64,000 nt of DNA, from assembly GCF_965277665.1 (NCBI RefSeq), contig NZ_OZ255835.1:1922001-1986000 (forward strand), written 5' to 3'. The notes under the pieces were generated by a model, which saw only the letters and a list, made by a program, of their open reading frames with translations, did not search any database and was not told the DNA's origin. Numbering within the stretch: the stretch's first letter is position 1; each line of letters starts with the position of its first letter. A program made the translations under genes and the position numbers. Shown in pieces: positions 55,815 to 63,951 of this stretch. Origin of the DNA: Lichenicoccus sp965277665 (lineage in GTDB: Bacteria; Pseudomonadota; Alphaproteobacteria; Acetobacterales; Acetobacteraceae).

Positions 55815-56489
55815 ATGATCCGGAGCGGGGAGCGGGACAGGAGCCTCTATACCCGCCTCCTGGATAATGCGTTCGACCGTGCGCTGGCGCTGGACGGCAA
55901 GGCCTCGGCGGCGACGCTCGCGATGACCGGCATGTCCGGGCGCTCATACCGCACCCTGATCAACAACCTGGTCGCCTCGGTGCCCGATGCCAGGTATCTC
56001 GAGATCGGCTCCTGGATGGGCTCGACCGCCTGCGCGGTGATGGACGGCAATGCGGTCCGCATCGTCTGCATCGACAACTGGTCGCAGTTCGACGGGCCGA
56101 AGGATGCCTTCCTCGCCAACACCGCGGCCTGCATCAGCGCGCATGTCAGGTTCAGCTTCATCGAGAGTGATTTCCGCAAGGTGGACTATGCGGGCATCGG
56201 CCGGTTCAACATCTACCTGTTCGACGGCCCGCACAGCCCGCAGGACCATTTCGACGGCGTCGCGATGCCGCTGGTGGCACTCGACCACGAGTTCGTCTTC
56301 ATCGTCGATGACTGGAACTGGGAAGGCGTGCGCTACGGCACCTTGCAGGCGCTGCGCGCCGCCGGCCTGAGGGTCCTGTACTCGATCGAGATCAGGACCA
56401 CGCAGGATGGCACCCATGCTGCCCTCGCGCAGCAGGCCAGCGACTGGCACAACGGCTACTTCATCGCGGTCCTGCGCCAGGCGCATTGA
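55815..56489 (+). CDS. Class I SAM-dependent methyltransferase-like protein
   Basis: 224 residues from ATG 55815; earlier in-frame TTG/GTG codons are possible. The Rossmann core is visible: ARYLEIGSWMGSTAC (motif I), IVCIDNWSQF, and YLFDGPHSPQDHFDG, resembling the Methyltransf_24 group that includes catechol O-methyltransferase-like and cephalosporin hydroxylase-like proteins. The substrate is unknown. It is divergent from nadA and 4 bp upstream of the CheB-like gene. Confidence 0.72.
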   Translation: MIRSGERDRSLYTRLLDNAFDRALALDGKASAATLAMTGMSGRSYRTLINNLVASVPDARYLEIGSWMGSTACAVMDGNAVRIVCIDNWSQFDGPKDAFLANTAACISAHVRFSFIESDFRKVDYAGIGRFNIYLFDGPHSPQDHFDGVAMPLVALDHEFVFIVDDWNWEGVRYGTLQALRAAGLRVLYSIEIRTTQDGTHAALAQQASDWHNGYFIAVLRQAH

Positions 56490-56493
56490 ACCG

Positions 56494-57078
56494 ATGGCCG
56501 AGGCACCCCGGGATTTTCCCATTGTTTGCGTCGGCGGCTCGGCCGGCGGCCTGGACGCCTATACCCGCCTGCTGAGCAACCTTCCGGGCGACCTGGATGT
56601 GGCCATCGTCATCGTCAACCACCTGCGGCATTTCGCTACCAGGCTGCACGAGATCCTGCCCGCGTTTACGACGATGCCGGTGGCGCTGATCACCGAGCGG
56701 CTGCTGATCGTGCCGAACCGCGTCTTCATCATTCCGGAGAACCGCGACCTGCACGTGCGCGACGGCGCGTTCCGGCTGCGGCCGCTCTCCAAGCCGCGCG
56801 GCTGGCCGGACGTCATCACCGTCTTCCTGCGCTCCCTCTCGCAGCACTGGACCGGCAAGATCATCGCGGTGATCGTGTCCGGCTATGACGGCGATGGCGC
56901 GGCCGCCCTGAGCGGCATCAAGCAGGCCGGCGGCACCACGATCGCGCAGCTGCTGGAGACGGCAAAGCAGCCCGACATGCCGAGAAGTGCGATCGAAAGC
57001 GGCTGCATCGACTACGTGCTCTCGCCGGAGAACATCGCCCGCAAGATCAGGCAGATTGCCGGCGGCGGGGCAGTCTAG
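56494..57078 (+). CDS. Stand-alone CheB-type methylesterase domain
   Basis: 194 residues that match the CheB catalytic domain alone: the nucleophile in VGGSAGGLDA, a histidine in VIVNHLRHF and the aspartate in SGYDGDGAAALSGI. There is no receiver domain. CheB removes methyl groups or amides from chemoreceptors, but no chemotaxis gene lies in the window. Many such lone domains belong to sensory or stress pathways. A methyltransferase precedes it, but that one is not CheR-like. Confidence 0.85.
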   Translation: MAEAPRDFPIVCVGGSAGGLDAYTRLLSNLPGDLDVAIVIVNHLRHFATRLHEILPAFTTMPVALITERLLIVPNRVFIIPENRDLHVRDGAFRLRPLSKPRGWPDVITVFLRSLSQHWTGKIIAVIVSGYDGDGAAALSGIKQAGGTTIAQLLETAKQPDMPRSAIESGCIDYVLSPENIARKIRQIAGGGAV

Positions 57079-57080
57079 CG

Positions 57081-57111
57081 GGCCAAGGGCAGCGCCCTGG
57101 CCTTGCTTTTT
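57081..57111 (+). terminator. Terminator of the CheB-like gene
   Basis: GGCCAAGGGC pairs with GCCCTGGCC (one bulged A) around AGC, followed by TTGCTTTTT. It lies 2 bp past the stop, in the space shared with the convergent nadQ gene. Confidence 0.7.
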
Positions 57112-57121
57112 CAGCAGCCTG

Positions 57122-58036
57122 CTAGCTCGGCCGCGTCATCGGCAGCTTGCTGCCTGCCACATGCCGGGCCTGCAGCACCTCGCGGCGGAACCGGAACAGC
57201 TTCGCCGGACGCCCGACCGCGCGATCGCCCAGCGCTCCGGTCTCCTCGACCAGGTTCTGCTGCTCGATCAGGCGGCGGAAATTCTGCTTGTGCAGCCGCC
57301 GGCCGGCCAGCGCCTCGAACACCAGCTGCAACTGCAGCAGGGTGAAGGTCGGCGGCATCAGCTCGAACACGACCGGGCGATACTTGATGCGCGCCCGCAG
57401 CCTGGCGATGCCGGTGGCCAGGATGCGGCGATGGTCGCGCAGCATCGGCCGGCCGGACGGTGCCGGATCATGCCCCGCCGCCTCCTCGACCAGCCCCGCC
57501 TCGTAGAGCAGCTCGTAGCGCTGCAGCACGAGCTCCTCGTCCCACGAGCTGCCCTGCAGCCCGAAGCCGATGCCGCCGCGCTGCCGCCGGGTTTCGCGCA
57601 GCTCCGGCGCCGACGCGGCCGCCCACGCCAGCACGCGGGCACCGAGGGCGCGGGCCGCCTGCACCCCGGCCTCGCCGCGCTGGTCCTCCCACGGGAAGTA
57701 GCCGTACCAGCCGCGCCACCCGGCATCCCCATCGTCGATGCGGGTCAAGGCGAGGTAGCTGATCGAGATCGCCCGCATCGGTCCCTCCGCGCGGTCGCGG
57801 TCGCCGAAGGTGTAGAGCTGCTCGACATAGCCGAGCGGATGATGCGTCTGGTGCTCCACCCAGGAACGCAGTCCGGACTGCAGCGAGCGGTGCGCCGGCT
57901 CCAGCGGACCCGACGGCAGCGCGGCACCCTCGCCGAGCGTCAGCACCCGTGGCGTGCCCTCGTGCACCGCCACCAGCACGGCGATCAGTTCGGCGTGCAG
58001 CGATGTCTGCTGGTCGCCGGTCCGGTCCGGCGCCAT
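57122..58036 (-). CDS. nadQ: NadQ-type transcriptional repressor of NAD synthesis
   Basis: 304 residues: an N-terminal NUDIX-like sensor domain that lacks a catalytic NUDIX box (HAELIAVLVAVHEGTPRVL, GPMRAISISYLALTR, WYGYFPWEDQRG) and a C-terminal winged helix (LQLVFEALAGRRLHKQNFRR, GRPAKLFRFRREVL). This is the layout of COG4111/NadQ, an alphaproteobacterial NAD regulator analogous to NrtR. Two identical-design palindromes precede nadABC. It starts 2 bp after the histidine kinase stop, so it may be read from the phytochrome promoter. Confidence 0.85.
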   Translation of the reverse strand: MAPDRTGDQQTSLHAELIAVLVAVHEGTPRVLTLGEGAALPSGPLEPAHRSLQSGLRSWVEHQTHHPLGYVEQLYTFGDRDRAEGPMRAISISYLALTRIDDGDAGWRGWYGYFPWEDQRGEAGVQAARALGARVLAWAAASAPELRETRRQRGGIGFGLQGSSWDEELVLQRYELLYEAGLVEEAAGHDPAPSGRPMLRDHRRILATGIARLRARIKYRPVVFELMPPTFTLLQLQLVFEALAGRRLHKQNFRRLIEQQNLVEETGALGDRAVGRPAKLFRFRREVLQARHVAGSKLPMTRPS

Positions 58037-58038
58037 CG

Positions 58039-59544
58039 TCAGCCGGCCGGAATATCGGCTGCCGACACGATCTTAGGCGCATCGCCTGACGGCGACACGG
58101 CCGGCAGCGTCAGGACGACGCTGACGCCGCCAGGCCGGCCATTGCCGGCAGCGCTGTCGCCAGGCCGGCCATTGCCGGCAGCGCTGTCGCCAGGCCGGCC
58201 GCTGCCGGCAGCGCTGTCGCCAGGCCGGCCGCTGCCGGCAGCGCTGTCGATGGTGGCGATGCCGCCGCTCTGCAGGGCGAACCCATAGACCTGCGCCAGG
58301 CCAAGCCCGGTGCCGTGGCCCGGCGCCTTGGTGGAGAAGAACGGCTCGAAGGCATGGTCCAGCGCCTCGCGGCTCATGCCCGGGCCGTTATCGGCCACCA
58401 TGATGCGCAGCCAGCCCGGATGCTCGCGGTTGGCGCCCGCTGGCCGCCGCGCCGGACCGGTGGTGATCGCAAGCTCCGAGCCGCGACGGCCCTCCATCGC
58501 GTCACGCGCATTCGAGGCAAGGTTGAGCAGCGCCCGCTCGAGCTGGTCGCGGTCGACGCGCACCGGTGCCAGATCGCCCGCGAGCGCCAACCTTAGGCGC
58601 ACGCCCGATCCGAGCGTGAGCCGCAGCAGCTGCTCGGTCTCGCGGATGACCGCATCGACATCGAGCAGGGTCGGCGCCACCGGCTGCTGGCGCGCGAACG
58701 CCAGCAGCCCCTCGACCATGCGCTCGCCGAGCCGCGATGCCTCGATGGCATTCTCCAGCGGCCGCGCCAGCCGCGGCTCCGGGCTCTCGCCCCACTGCGC
58801 ATGCAGCCGCGATCGCAGGATCTCCAGGCTGCCGAACAGGGCGGTCAGGATATTGTTGAAATCATGCGCGACGCTGCCGGTCATGCGCCCCAGCGCCTGC
58901 AGCCGCTCGGTACGCAGCAGCGCGCTCTCCGCCTGCTCGCGCGCCGCGATCTGCTCGAGCAGGCGGGTGTTGGTCTCGACATATTGCCGCGTGCGCTCGT
59001 CGACCTGCTCCTCGAGCGTGGCGTTCAGGTCGGCCAGCCGGCGCACGCTGTCGGCATTGCCCAGTGCGTAGCGCACGGTGCGCTCGAAGGTCGCGACGTC
59101 GAAGCCGCCCTTGATCAGGAAGTCGTTGGCGCCGGCCTCGGCCGCCTTGCTGTCGATCATGTGCGAGCCGGTCAGCATCACGATCGGCGCCAGGATGCCT
59201 GCCGCCCGCACCGAGCGCACCAGTTCGAGGCCGCTCTCGGCGCCGACATGATGGTCGACCAGGTAGCAGTCGTACTGCCCCTCGCGCATCGCGGCCAGCC
59301 CGTCGGCGACGCGCATGACATGGTCGACCTTGTAGTCGCGCAGCCGGCCCGGACGGCGCGACGGTGACAGCATCGCGCACAGCGTGATGAACACGTCCGG
59401 GCTGTCGTCGATCAGCAGCAGACGCAGCGGCCCGGGCCGGCCGTGCTCAGGGTCAGGCGTCGCGGCGCTCAAGCGGCTGTCCCGTCTCGCAAGCGGCGAT
59501 CGGCAGGCATGGTCATGCAGGGTCCCCGGCGGTGCGCGTGCCAT
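58039..59544 (-). CDS. Receiver domain - histidine kinase hybrid
   Basis: 501 residues with an N-terminal receiver (phosphoacceptor D97 in YLVDHHVG, T125 in MLTGS, K145 in LIKG). A coiled linker (DERTRQYVETNTRLLEQIA) follows, then a kinase core with H227 in SVAHDFNNILTAL, an N box NLASNARDAMEG, and DNGPGM and GHGTGLGLAQVYGF. The C-terminus contains four 10-residue repeats. The gene overlaps the phytochrome gene by 32 bp, so the receiver is probably phosphorylated by it. A TTG start 24 codons later is possible. Confidence 0.9.
   Translation of the reverse strand: MARAPPGTLHDHACRSPLARRDSRLSAATPDPEHGRPGPLRLLLIDDSPDVFITLCAMLSPSRRPGRLRDYKVDHVMRVADGLAAMREGQYDCYLVDHHVGAESGLELVRSVRAAGILAPIVMLTGSHMIDSKAAEAGANDFLIKGGFDVATFERTVRYALGNADSVRRLADLNATLEEQVDERTRQYVETNTRLLEQIAAREQAESALLRTERLQALGRMTGSVAHDFNNILTALFGSLEILRSRLHAQWGESPEPRLARPLENAIEASRLGERMVEGLLAFARQQPVAPTLLDVDAVIRETEQLLRLTLGSGVRLRLALAGDLAPVRVDRDQLERALLNLASNARDAMEGRRGSELAITTGPARRPAGANREHPGWLRIMVADNGPGMSREALDHAFEPFFSTKAPGHGTGLGLAQVYGFALQSGGIATIDSAAGSGRPGDSAAGSGRPGDSAAGNGRPGDSAAGNGRPGGVSVVLTLPAVSPSGDAPKIVSAADIPAG
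58131..58250 (-). repeat. 30-bp minisatellite (4 units) inside the hybrid kinase gene
   Basis: Units 58131-58160, 58161-58190, 58191-58220 and 58221-58250 are nearly identical, differing mainly at ATTG versus GCTG. Each encodes GDSAAG(S/N)GRP. The insertion lies between the last strands of the ATPase domain, after TIDSAAGSG and before VSVVLTLP, where a loop can be long. The unit is in frame, so copy-number change would keep the gene open. Confidence 0.9.
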
Positions 59545-61972
59545 CCGGCGCGCCCGCCGCTTCCTCTAGCTTGCCCGGATCGGGTTCGACCAGGGTGAAG
59601 CTGAAGCACGCGCCGGTCCCGCTCGGCGGCACGCCGGCCGCGATGGCGCCGCCATGCGCCGAGACGATCCGCTGGCAGATCGCAAGCCCCAGCCCCAGCC
59701 CCTGCGTGGCTGCGGCGGACCGGTTGGGAAAGCGCCGGAACGGCTCGAACAAATGCGGCGCATGCGCCGGATCGAAGCCCACGCCGTTATCGGCGACCTG
59801 CACCTGCACGATGCCGCCCACCGCCGGCCGGGCCTCGGCCACGACCTGCAGCGGCCGCTCCGGATCGCGATACTTCACCGCGTTCGAGAACAGGTTCTGG
59901 AATACGCGCCGGACCTGCGCGCGATCGGCGCGCACCGACACCGCGCCGAGACCGTCGAGGTCGATGCGCGACTCCGCGAGCACCGCGTGTGCCAGTTCCG
60001 GCGATACCGACACCCCCCTGCGGATATCCTCCAGGGCCTCGCCGGCGACGTCGCGCAGCGGCACCGGGTGCGAGCGATCGGCCTGGTGACCGGCGACGGC
60101 GAGGCGCGAGAGCTCGCCGACCATGTCCTGCATCCGGGCCGCCGACCGTACCACCGACTGGGTCAGCTGGCGCAGGTCCGCCACCGTCGCCGGGGCCGCC
60201 GGCCGATCCGCGGGCAGGTCCTCGAGCCCCTCACCGATCGCTTCGGACAGCACCTGGATCTGCCACAGCGGCTCCCTGAGGTCGTGCGCCGCGGCATCGG
60301 CGAAGAACCTGGTCTCCTCGCTGCGCCGCCGCAGCTCCTGGTTGCCGCGCGCGATCCCGGCGGCCCGGGCGAGCAGGGCCTCGCCGAGGACATCGCGCAG
60401 CGCCAGCGCCACCGCACGGTCGGCCTCCGACCAGTGCGCCGACTGGCCGCGCACGGCCTGCGACCAGGCAGCGAACGAGGCCCGCGGCGACAGCGCGGGC
60501 AGCCCCGAATCGGGCCCGGCCGCGGACCGGCGTCCCGTATCGACCGGCTTCTCCGGGTTGCCGGCCCAGGTCACCACGCGTGCGAGCTCGCGCCGCAGCA
60601 GCAGCAGCCAGCCCGCGCCGGGCAGCCGGATCGCCAGCAGGCCGCAGGGTGCGGCGTCGTCCGCGGCGAGCGCGCTTGCGAGATCCGGCGGCAGCAATCC
60701 GGGCAACGCGTTGGTCTGCAGCGATGGTTCAGGCGCCCCCAGCTCGCCTGGGGCTTCCCGCTCATCGAGCCAGGCACACAGAAGTTCGAGGATCGCATCC
60801 GGCGGTGCGGCGCCGATCCGCACCGGCTCGAGGCCCGGGATGCGTGGGCAGGCCGCAACCCCGTCGGCCTCGCACGCGGCGAGCAACAAAGCCGGGCTGT
60901 CCGCGTCGGGCGGCGGCCCGGGCGGCTGCGGCCGGCCCGCTGCATCGGGCAACCGGATGCCGGCGAGCAGGACGCCGCTCGCCGCTCGCAGCCGCGCGGT
61001 GCGCCGCTCGGCCAGGCCCGCTTCGAGTTCGGCGAGGCGCCAGGACAGCGCGCGCGCGAGGATCTCGGCGGCCAGGCGTATCTCGGGGCCGACATGCAAC
61101 GGCCCCTGCAGGTGATGGCAGGCGAACAGGCCCCAGAGGCCGCCTTTGCCGTCGCGTATCGCAATCGACATCGAGGCGAATACGCCCATGTTGGCGAGGT
61201 AGGTCAGGTGCACCGGCGCCACGCCGCGCAGCACCGCGCGCGACAGGTCGACGGGCGCGTCGCCGCCAGCGAGGTTCAGCAGACGCGACGGCTGGGCGCG
61301 CGCATCCGGGATCAGCCGCACCGCCGCGCTGTTGTAGAGCCCGCGTGCCGGCGCCGGGATGTCGCTGGCCGGGAAGCGCAGGCCGAGATAGGACGCAGGC
61401 AGTGCCGGATCCGCCGGCACGGAATCGGGGTGCAGCGCCTCGGCGACCACCTCGCCGCTGCCGTCGCCGAGCAGGCGGTAGGCCATCACCCGGTCGAACC
61501 CGCTCACCTGCCCGATGGCCGCGACCGCGGCCTGGCAGGCGGCAGAGCTCCCGGTCTGCCGCTGGATGGCGGCCAGGCCCCGGTTCAGGCGCTCCAGCAG
61601 GCCGCGCGGCTCGGCGGCCGCCGGCCCGACGGGCTCGAGTTCCAACAAAGCCTCGCCGCTCGCCCCGGTGCAGGCTCCGGGACGCAAGGTCGCGTCCCAC
61701 AACGCCCCCCGCGCATCGCGCAGCAGGCCGAGCGGCAGGTCGCCGGCACCGTGGGGCTGGAGTGCCATCGCGCGCTCGAGCTGTTGCCGGGCTTCGGGAT
61801 CGAGATAGGCCGCCGGATGTGTCGCGTGCTCGCCGCCGGCATTCTCGCTGGCCGCGATGACGCGGAGCGCGCCCCCGGCCTGGTGCAGCACGAGCAGGAC
61901 GCCATGCGGCTGGATCAGGCCCGGACTATGGATCGGCTCGACGTCGCAGGCGGTGAGAGGGGCCTCAGGCAA
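59513..61972 (-). CDS. Bacteriophytochrome histidine kinase
   Basis: Red/far-red light sensor, 819 residues. C9 in ACDVEPIHSPGLIQPHG is the biliverdin-binding cysteine of bacterial phytochromes. The PAS domain is about 10-110. The GAF domain is about 130-300, with RFPASDIPAPARGLYN and VAPVHLTYLANMGVFASM, and the PHY domain about 310-490. The kinase follows, with H563 in AAAHDLREPLWQ, NLFSNAVKYRD, DNGVGFDPAHAPHLFEPF and GLGLGLAICQRI. The start is TTG at 61972 with an AGAAGGGA ribosome site. A receiver-kinase gene overlaps its end. Confidence 0.95.
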   Translation of the reverse strand: MPEAPLTACDVEPIHSPGLIQPHGVLLVLHQAGGALRVIAASENAGGEHATHPAAYLDPEARQQLERAMALQPHGAGDLPLGLLRDARGALWDATLRPGACTGASGEALLELEPVGPAAAEPRGLLERLNRGLAAIQRQTGSSAACQAAVAAIGQVSGFDRVMAYRLLGDGSGEVVAEALHPDSVPADPALPASYLGLRFPASDIPAPARGLYNSAAVRLIPDARAQPSRLLNLAGGDAPVDLSRAVLRGVAPVHLTYLANMGVFASMSIAIRDGKGGLWGLFACHHLQGPLHVGPEIRLAAEILARALSWRLAELEAGLAERRTARLRAASGVLLAGIRLPDAAGRPQPPGPPPDADSPALLLAACEADGVAACPRIPGLEPVRIGAAPPDAILELLCAWLDEREAPGELGAPEPSLQTNALPGLLPPDLASALAADDAAPCGLLAIRLPGAGWLLLLRRELARVVTWAGNPEKPVDTGRRSAAGPDSGLPALSPRASFAAWSQAVRGQSAHWSEADRAVALALRDVLGEALLARAAGIARGNQELRRRSEETRFFADAAAHDLREPLWQIQVLSEAIGEGLEDLPADRPAAPATVADLRQLTQSVVRSAARMQDMVGELSRLAVAGHQADRSHPVPLRDVAGEALEDIRRGVSVSPELAHAVLAESRIDLDGLGAVSVRADRAQVRRVFQNLFSNAVKYRDPERPLQVVAEARPAVGGIVQVQVADNGVGFDPAHAPHLFEPFRRFPNRSAAATQGLGLGLAICQRIVSAHGGAIAAGVPPSGTGACFSFTLVEPDPGKLEEAAGAPDGTRTAGDPA

Positions 61973-62040
61973 TGAATTCCCTTCTCGCAGCCGTTGCCTC
62001 TACACTCTATTCCACACGCCCAAGGACCGCGAGAGCCTCA

Positions 62041-62088
62041 AGTGTGCTGCCTCCGAGAAACGCCTGCCTATCTCGGAGGCAGCACACT
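62041..62088. repeat. 48-nt hairpin with perfect 18-bp stem between bphP and carbonic anhydrase
   Basis: AGTGTGCTGCCTCCGAGA and its exact complement flank a 12-base loop that begins AACGCCTGCC. It sits in the 148-bp divergent promoter region, 68 bp from the phytochrome start and 32 bp from the carbonic anhydrase start. There is no T-tract. The loop motif AAACGCCTGC, counted from the last arm base, matches the inner ends of the larger repeat elements, so it may be a minimal relative. Confidence 0.7.
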
Positions 62089-62120
62089 CGCGTTCTGAGA
62101 CGGCTAGAGGAGAAAGGCCG

Positions 62121-62825
62121 GTGCCGGACACCGATTCATCGCTCTCGACGCTGCTCGACGGGGTCCGGCACTTCTCCGCCGAGGTGTTCCCGTCGAACCG
62201 CAAGATGTTCTCCGAGCTGGCCCGGGGGCAGGCGCCGCACACGCTGTTCATCACCTGCGCCGACAGCCGGGTCAGCCCCGGCATGATCACCCAGAGCGCG
62301 CCCGGCAACCTGTTCAACCTGCGCAACATCGGCAACATCGTTCCGGCCTACGGCGAGATGCTCGGCGGTGTCTCGGCGGCGATTGAATATGCCGTGGTGG
62401 CGCTGGGCGTCAGCCACATCATCGTCTGCGGCCATTCGGACTGCGGCGCCATGAAGGCGATGATCGAGCCGCACAAGCACGGGCTGGAGCGCATGCCGAC
62501 GGTCGCGTCCTGGCTGCGCAACGCCGAGGCGGCCCGCGCGGTGACGCAGGCGCTGCTGTCGCAATCCGACGCTCGCGAGAGCAAGGATCCAGCCGGGGAC
62601 GGCGCCCGCGCGGTCACGACCATGGCCGAGCAGAACGTGCTGCTGCAGCTTTCGCACCTGCGCACCCATCCGGCGGTCGCCGCCCGGCTGGCCGACGGTC
62701 GCCTGCAGATCCAGGGCTGGCTCTACGACATCGCCTCCGGGACGGTGCGCATCCTCGACGAACTGACCCGCAGCGCGATCAGCCTGCAGGAGGCCCAGGC
62801 AAGGCTGCAGCGGCCACCAGGGTGA
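62121..62825 (+). CDS. Beta-class carbonic anhydrase
   Basis: Zinc enzyme that interconverts CO2 and bicarbonate. 234 residues from GTG 62121, preceded by AGGAGAAAGG. Zinc ligands are the cysteine of FITCADSRVSPG and H/C of VCGHSDCGAM; the Asp-Arg dyad is in CADSR. LFNLRNIGNIVP and LQIQGWLYDIASG are also typical. The stop overlaps the next gene's GTG by 4 bp. Bicarbonate supply for carboxylases such as acetyl-CoA carboxylase is a likely role. Confidence 0.95.
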   Translation: MPDTDSSLSTLLDGVRHFSAEVFPSNRKMFSELARGQAPHTLFITCADSRVSPGMITQSAPGNLFNLRNIGNIVPAYGEMLGGVSAAIEYAVVALGVSHIIVCGHSDCGAMKAMIEPHKHGLERMPTVASWLRNAEAARAVTQALLSQSDARESKDPAGDGARAVTTMAEQNVLLQLSHLRTHPAVAARLADGRLQIQGWLYDIASGTVRILDELTRSAISLQEAQARLQRPPG

Positions 62826-63757
62826 AACGCGTCCTGGCGATCTGCCTGCTGCTGGCTGCGCCCGCGGCCCAGGCTACCCCAACGACCCAGGCTGCCCCGA
62901 CGACCCAGGCTACCCCGACGACCCAGGCTACCCCGCCGACCGCGATCAAGCTTGCGACCTGGAACCTGGAATGGCTCACCACGCGGCCGACCGGCGATCC
63001 GTCGCTGCCGGACGACGCGACGACGAAGCGTCCCGAGGATATCGCGACACTGGCCGCCTACGCCGCGCATCTCGATGCCGATGCGGTCGGCATCGAGGAG
63101 GTGGACGGACCCGAGATCGCCGCTAGGATCTTCCCGCCGGACCGCTACCAGATCTTCATGACCGGCGACCATGTCGTGCAGCGCGTCGGCCTTGCGGTGC
63201 GTCGCGGCTTCGAGGTGACCCGCAACCCCGACCTGCTGGCGCTCGATGTCACCCGCCCCGAAGCCGCGCACCATCTTCGCAGCGGCCTCGACGTCACCCT
63301 TAGTCTTCCTGGCAGTGGGGCCGGCCTGCGCCTGCGCATCCTCGTGGTGCATCTGAAGACCGGATGCTGGCGGCTCGGCTTCGGCGACACCGAGCCGTAC
63401 CAGTGCAAGCTGCTGCACCGGCAGCTGGAGGTGCTGAAGGCGTGGCTGGCGGCGCGGCAGGCGGAGCACGTCCCGTTCGTGCTGATGGGCGACTTCAACC
63501 GCAACATGCCGGCGCACGACGTGTTCCTCGATGCGCTCGACGCCTCGTCGCCGATGGTGCTCGCCACCAGCGGCCATATCAGCCCATGCTGGGGCGGCGA
63601 GGACTTCATCGACCACATCTTCGCCGGCGGTCCGGCAGCGCCCTGGCTGGAGCCGCAGACGCTGCGGGTCATGGTCTATCGGGAGACCACCCCGGAGATG
63701 AAGGAGCGGTTGTCGGATCACTGCGCCGTCAGCGTCCAACTCAAACCGGCCCCTTGA
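62822..63757 (+). CDS. Exported endonuclease/exonuclease/phosphatase family protein
   Basis: 311 residues with a signal peptide MKRVLAICLLLAAPAAQA, then four QATPTT-like repeats. The EEP fold follows: ATWNLEWLT at the start, GIEEVDG with the metal-binding glutamate, VVHLKTGCW, LMGDFNRN and the terminal SDHCAVSV. These enzymes cleave phosphodiesters in nucleic acids or lipids; the export signal favours a periplasmic or secreted hydrolase. Its stop falls in the arm of repeat copy 4. Confidence 0.88.
   Translation: MKRVLAICLLLAAPAAQATPTTQAAPTTQATPTTQATPPTAIKLATWNLEWLTTRPTGDPSLPDDATTKRPEDIATLAAYAAHLDADAVGIEEVDGPEIAARIFPPDRYQIFMTGDHVVQRVGLAVRRGFEVTRNPDLLALDVTRPEAAHHLRSGLDVTLSLPGSGAGLRLRILVVHLKTGCWRLGFGDTEPYQCKLLHRQLEVLKAWLAARQAEHVPFVLMGDFNRNMPAHDVFLDALDASSPMVLATSGHISPCWGGEDFIDHIFAGGPAAPWLEPQTLRVMVYRETTPEMKERLSDHCAVSVQLKPAP
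62870..62941 (+). repeat. 18-bp minisatellite (4 units) after the signal peptide of the exported phosphodiesterase
   Basis: Four 18-bp units (62870, 62888, 62906 and 62924) each encode QA(T/A)PTT or QATPPT. They form a linker between the signal peptide and the catalytic domain, in frame, so length variation would be tolerated. Confidence 0.9.
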
Positions 63758-63921
63758 AAACGCCTGCTGCTGGCGATCCGACGCGCCTTTTCTGCGCTCC
63801 GCTGCTCACGGCCCCGTCTTTCAAGTATGGGGAGGCCGCTGCGCTGCGGTGCTCGGAAAGTCACGCCGGGCGCGACCCTGCGGGCCGCTCTCATCCAGCA
63901 TCAGGCGTTTTTAACGGGCCT
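63748..63921 (+). repeat. Intergenic structured repeat element, copy 4 (window end)
   Basis: About 174 bp. The outer arms are GGCCCCTTGAAAACGCCTG and, inverted, GGCCCGTTAAAAACGCCTG. The proximal arm contains the TGA stop of the upstream gene. The core is very close to copy 3 (CGATCCGAC, GGTGCTCGGAAAG, GCGACCC / GGGCCGC). The middle hairpin loop is longer than in the other copies, with an extra CCCC/GGGG stem. It fills the space between two convergent genes. Confidence 0.85.
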
Positions 63922-63951
63922 CTGATGTCCAGCCTCTGATGTTATGACCCT

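Noticed and set aside
57104..57126. TTTTTCAGCAGCCTGCT at the nadQ 3' end as another repeat-family arm
   Set aside because: It resembles the arm motif loosely (CAGGCTGCTGAAAAAGC on the minus strand) but lacks the ACGCC part and any interior; the T-run is better explained as the terminator tail of the CheB-like gene.
59654..61975. 773-codon frame antisense to the bacteriophytochrome
   Set aside because: The sense strand carries all phytochrome and kinase motifs; the antisense frame is Arg/Gly-rich without domains.
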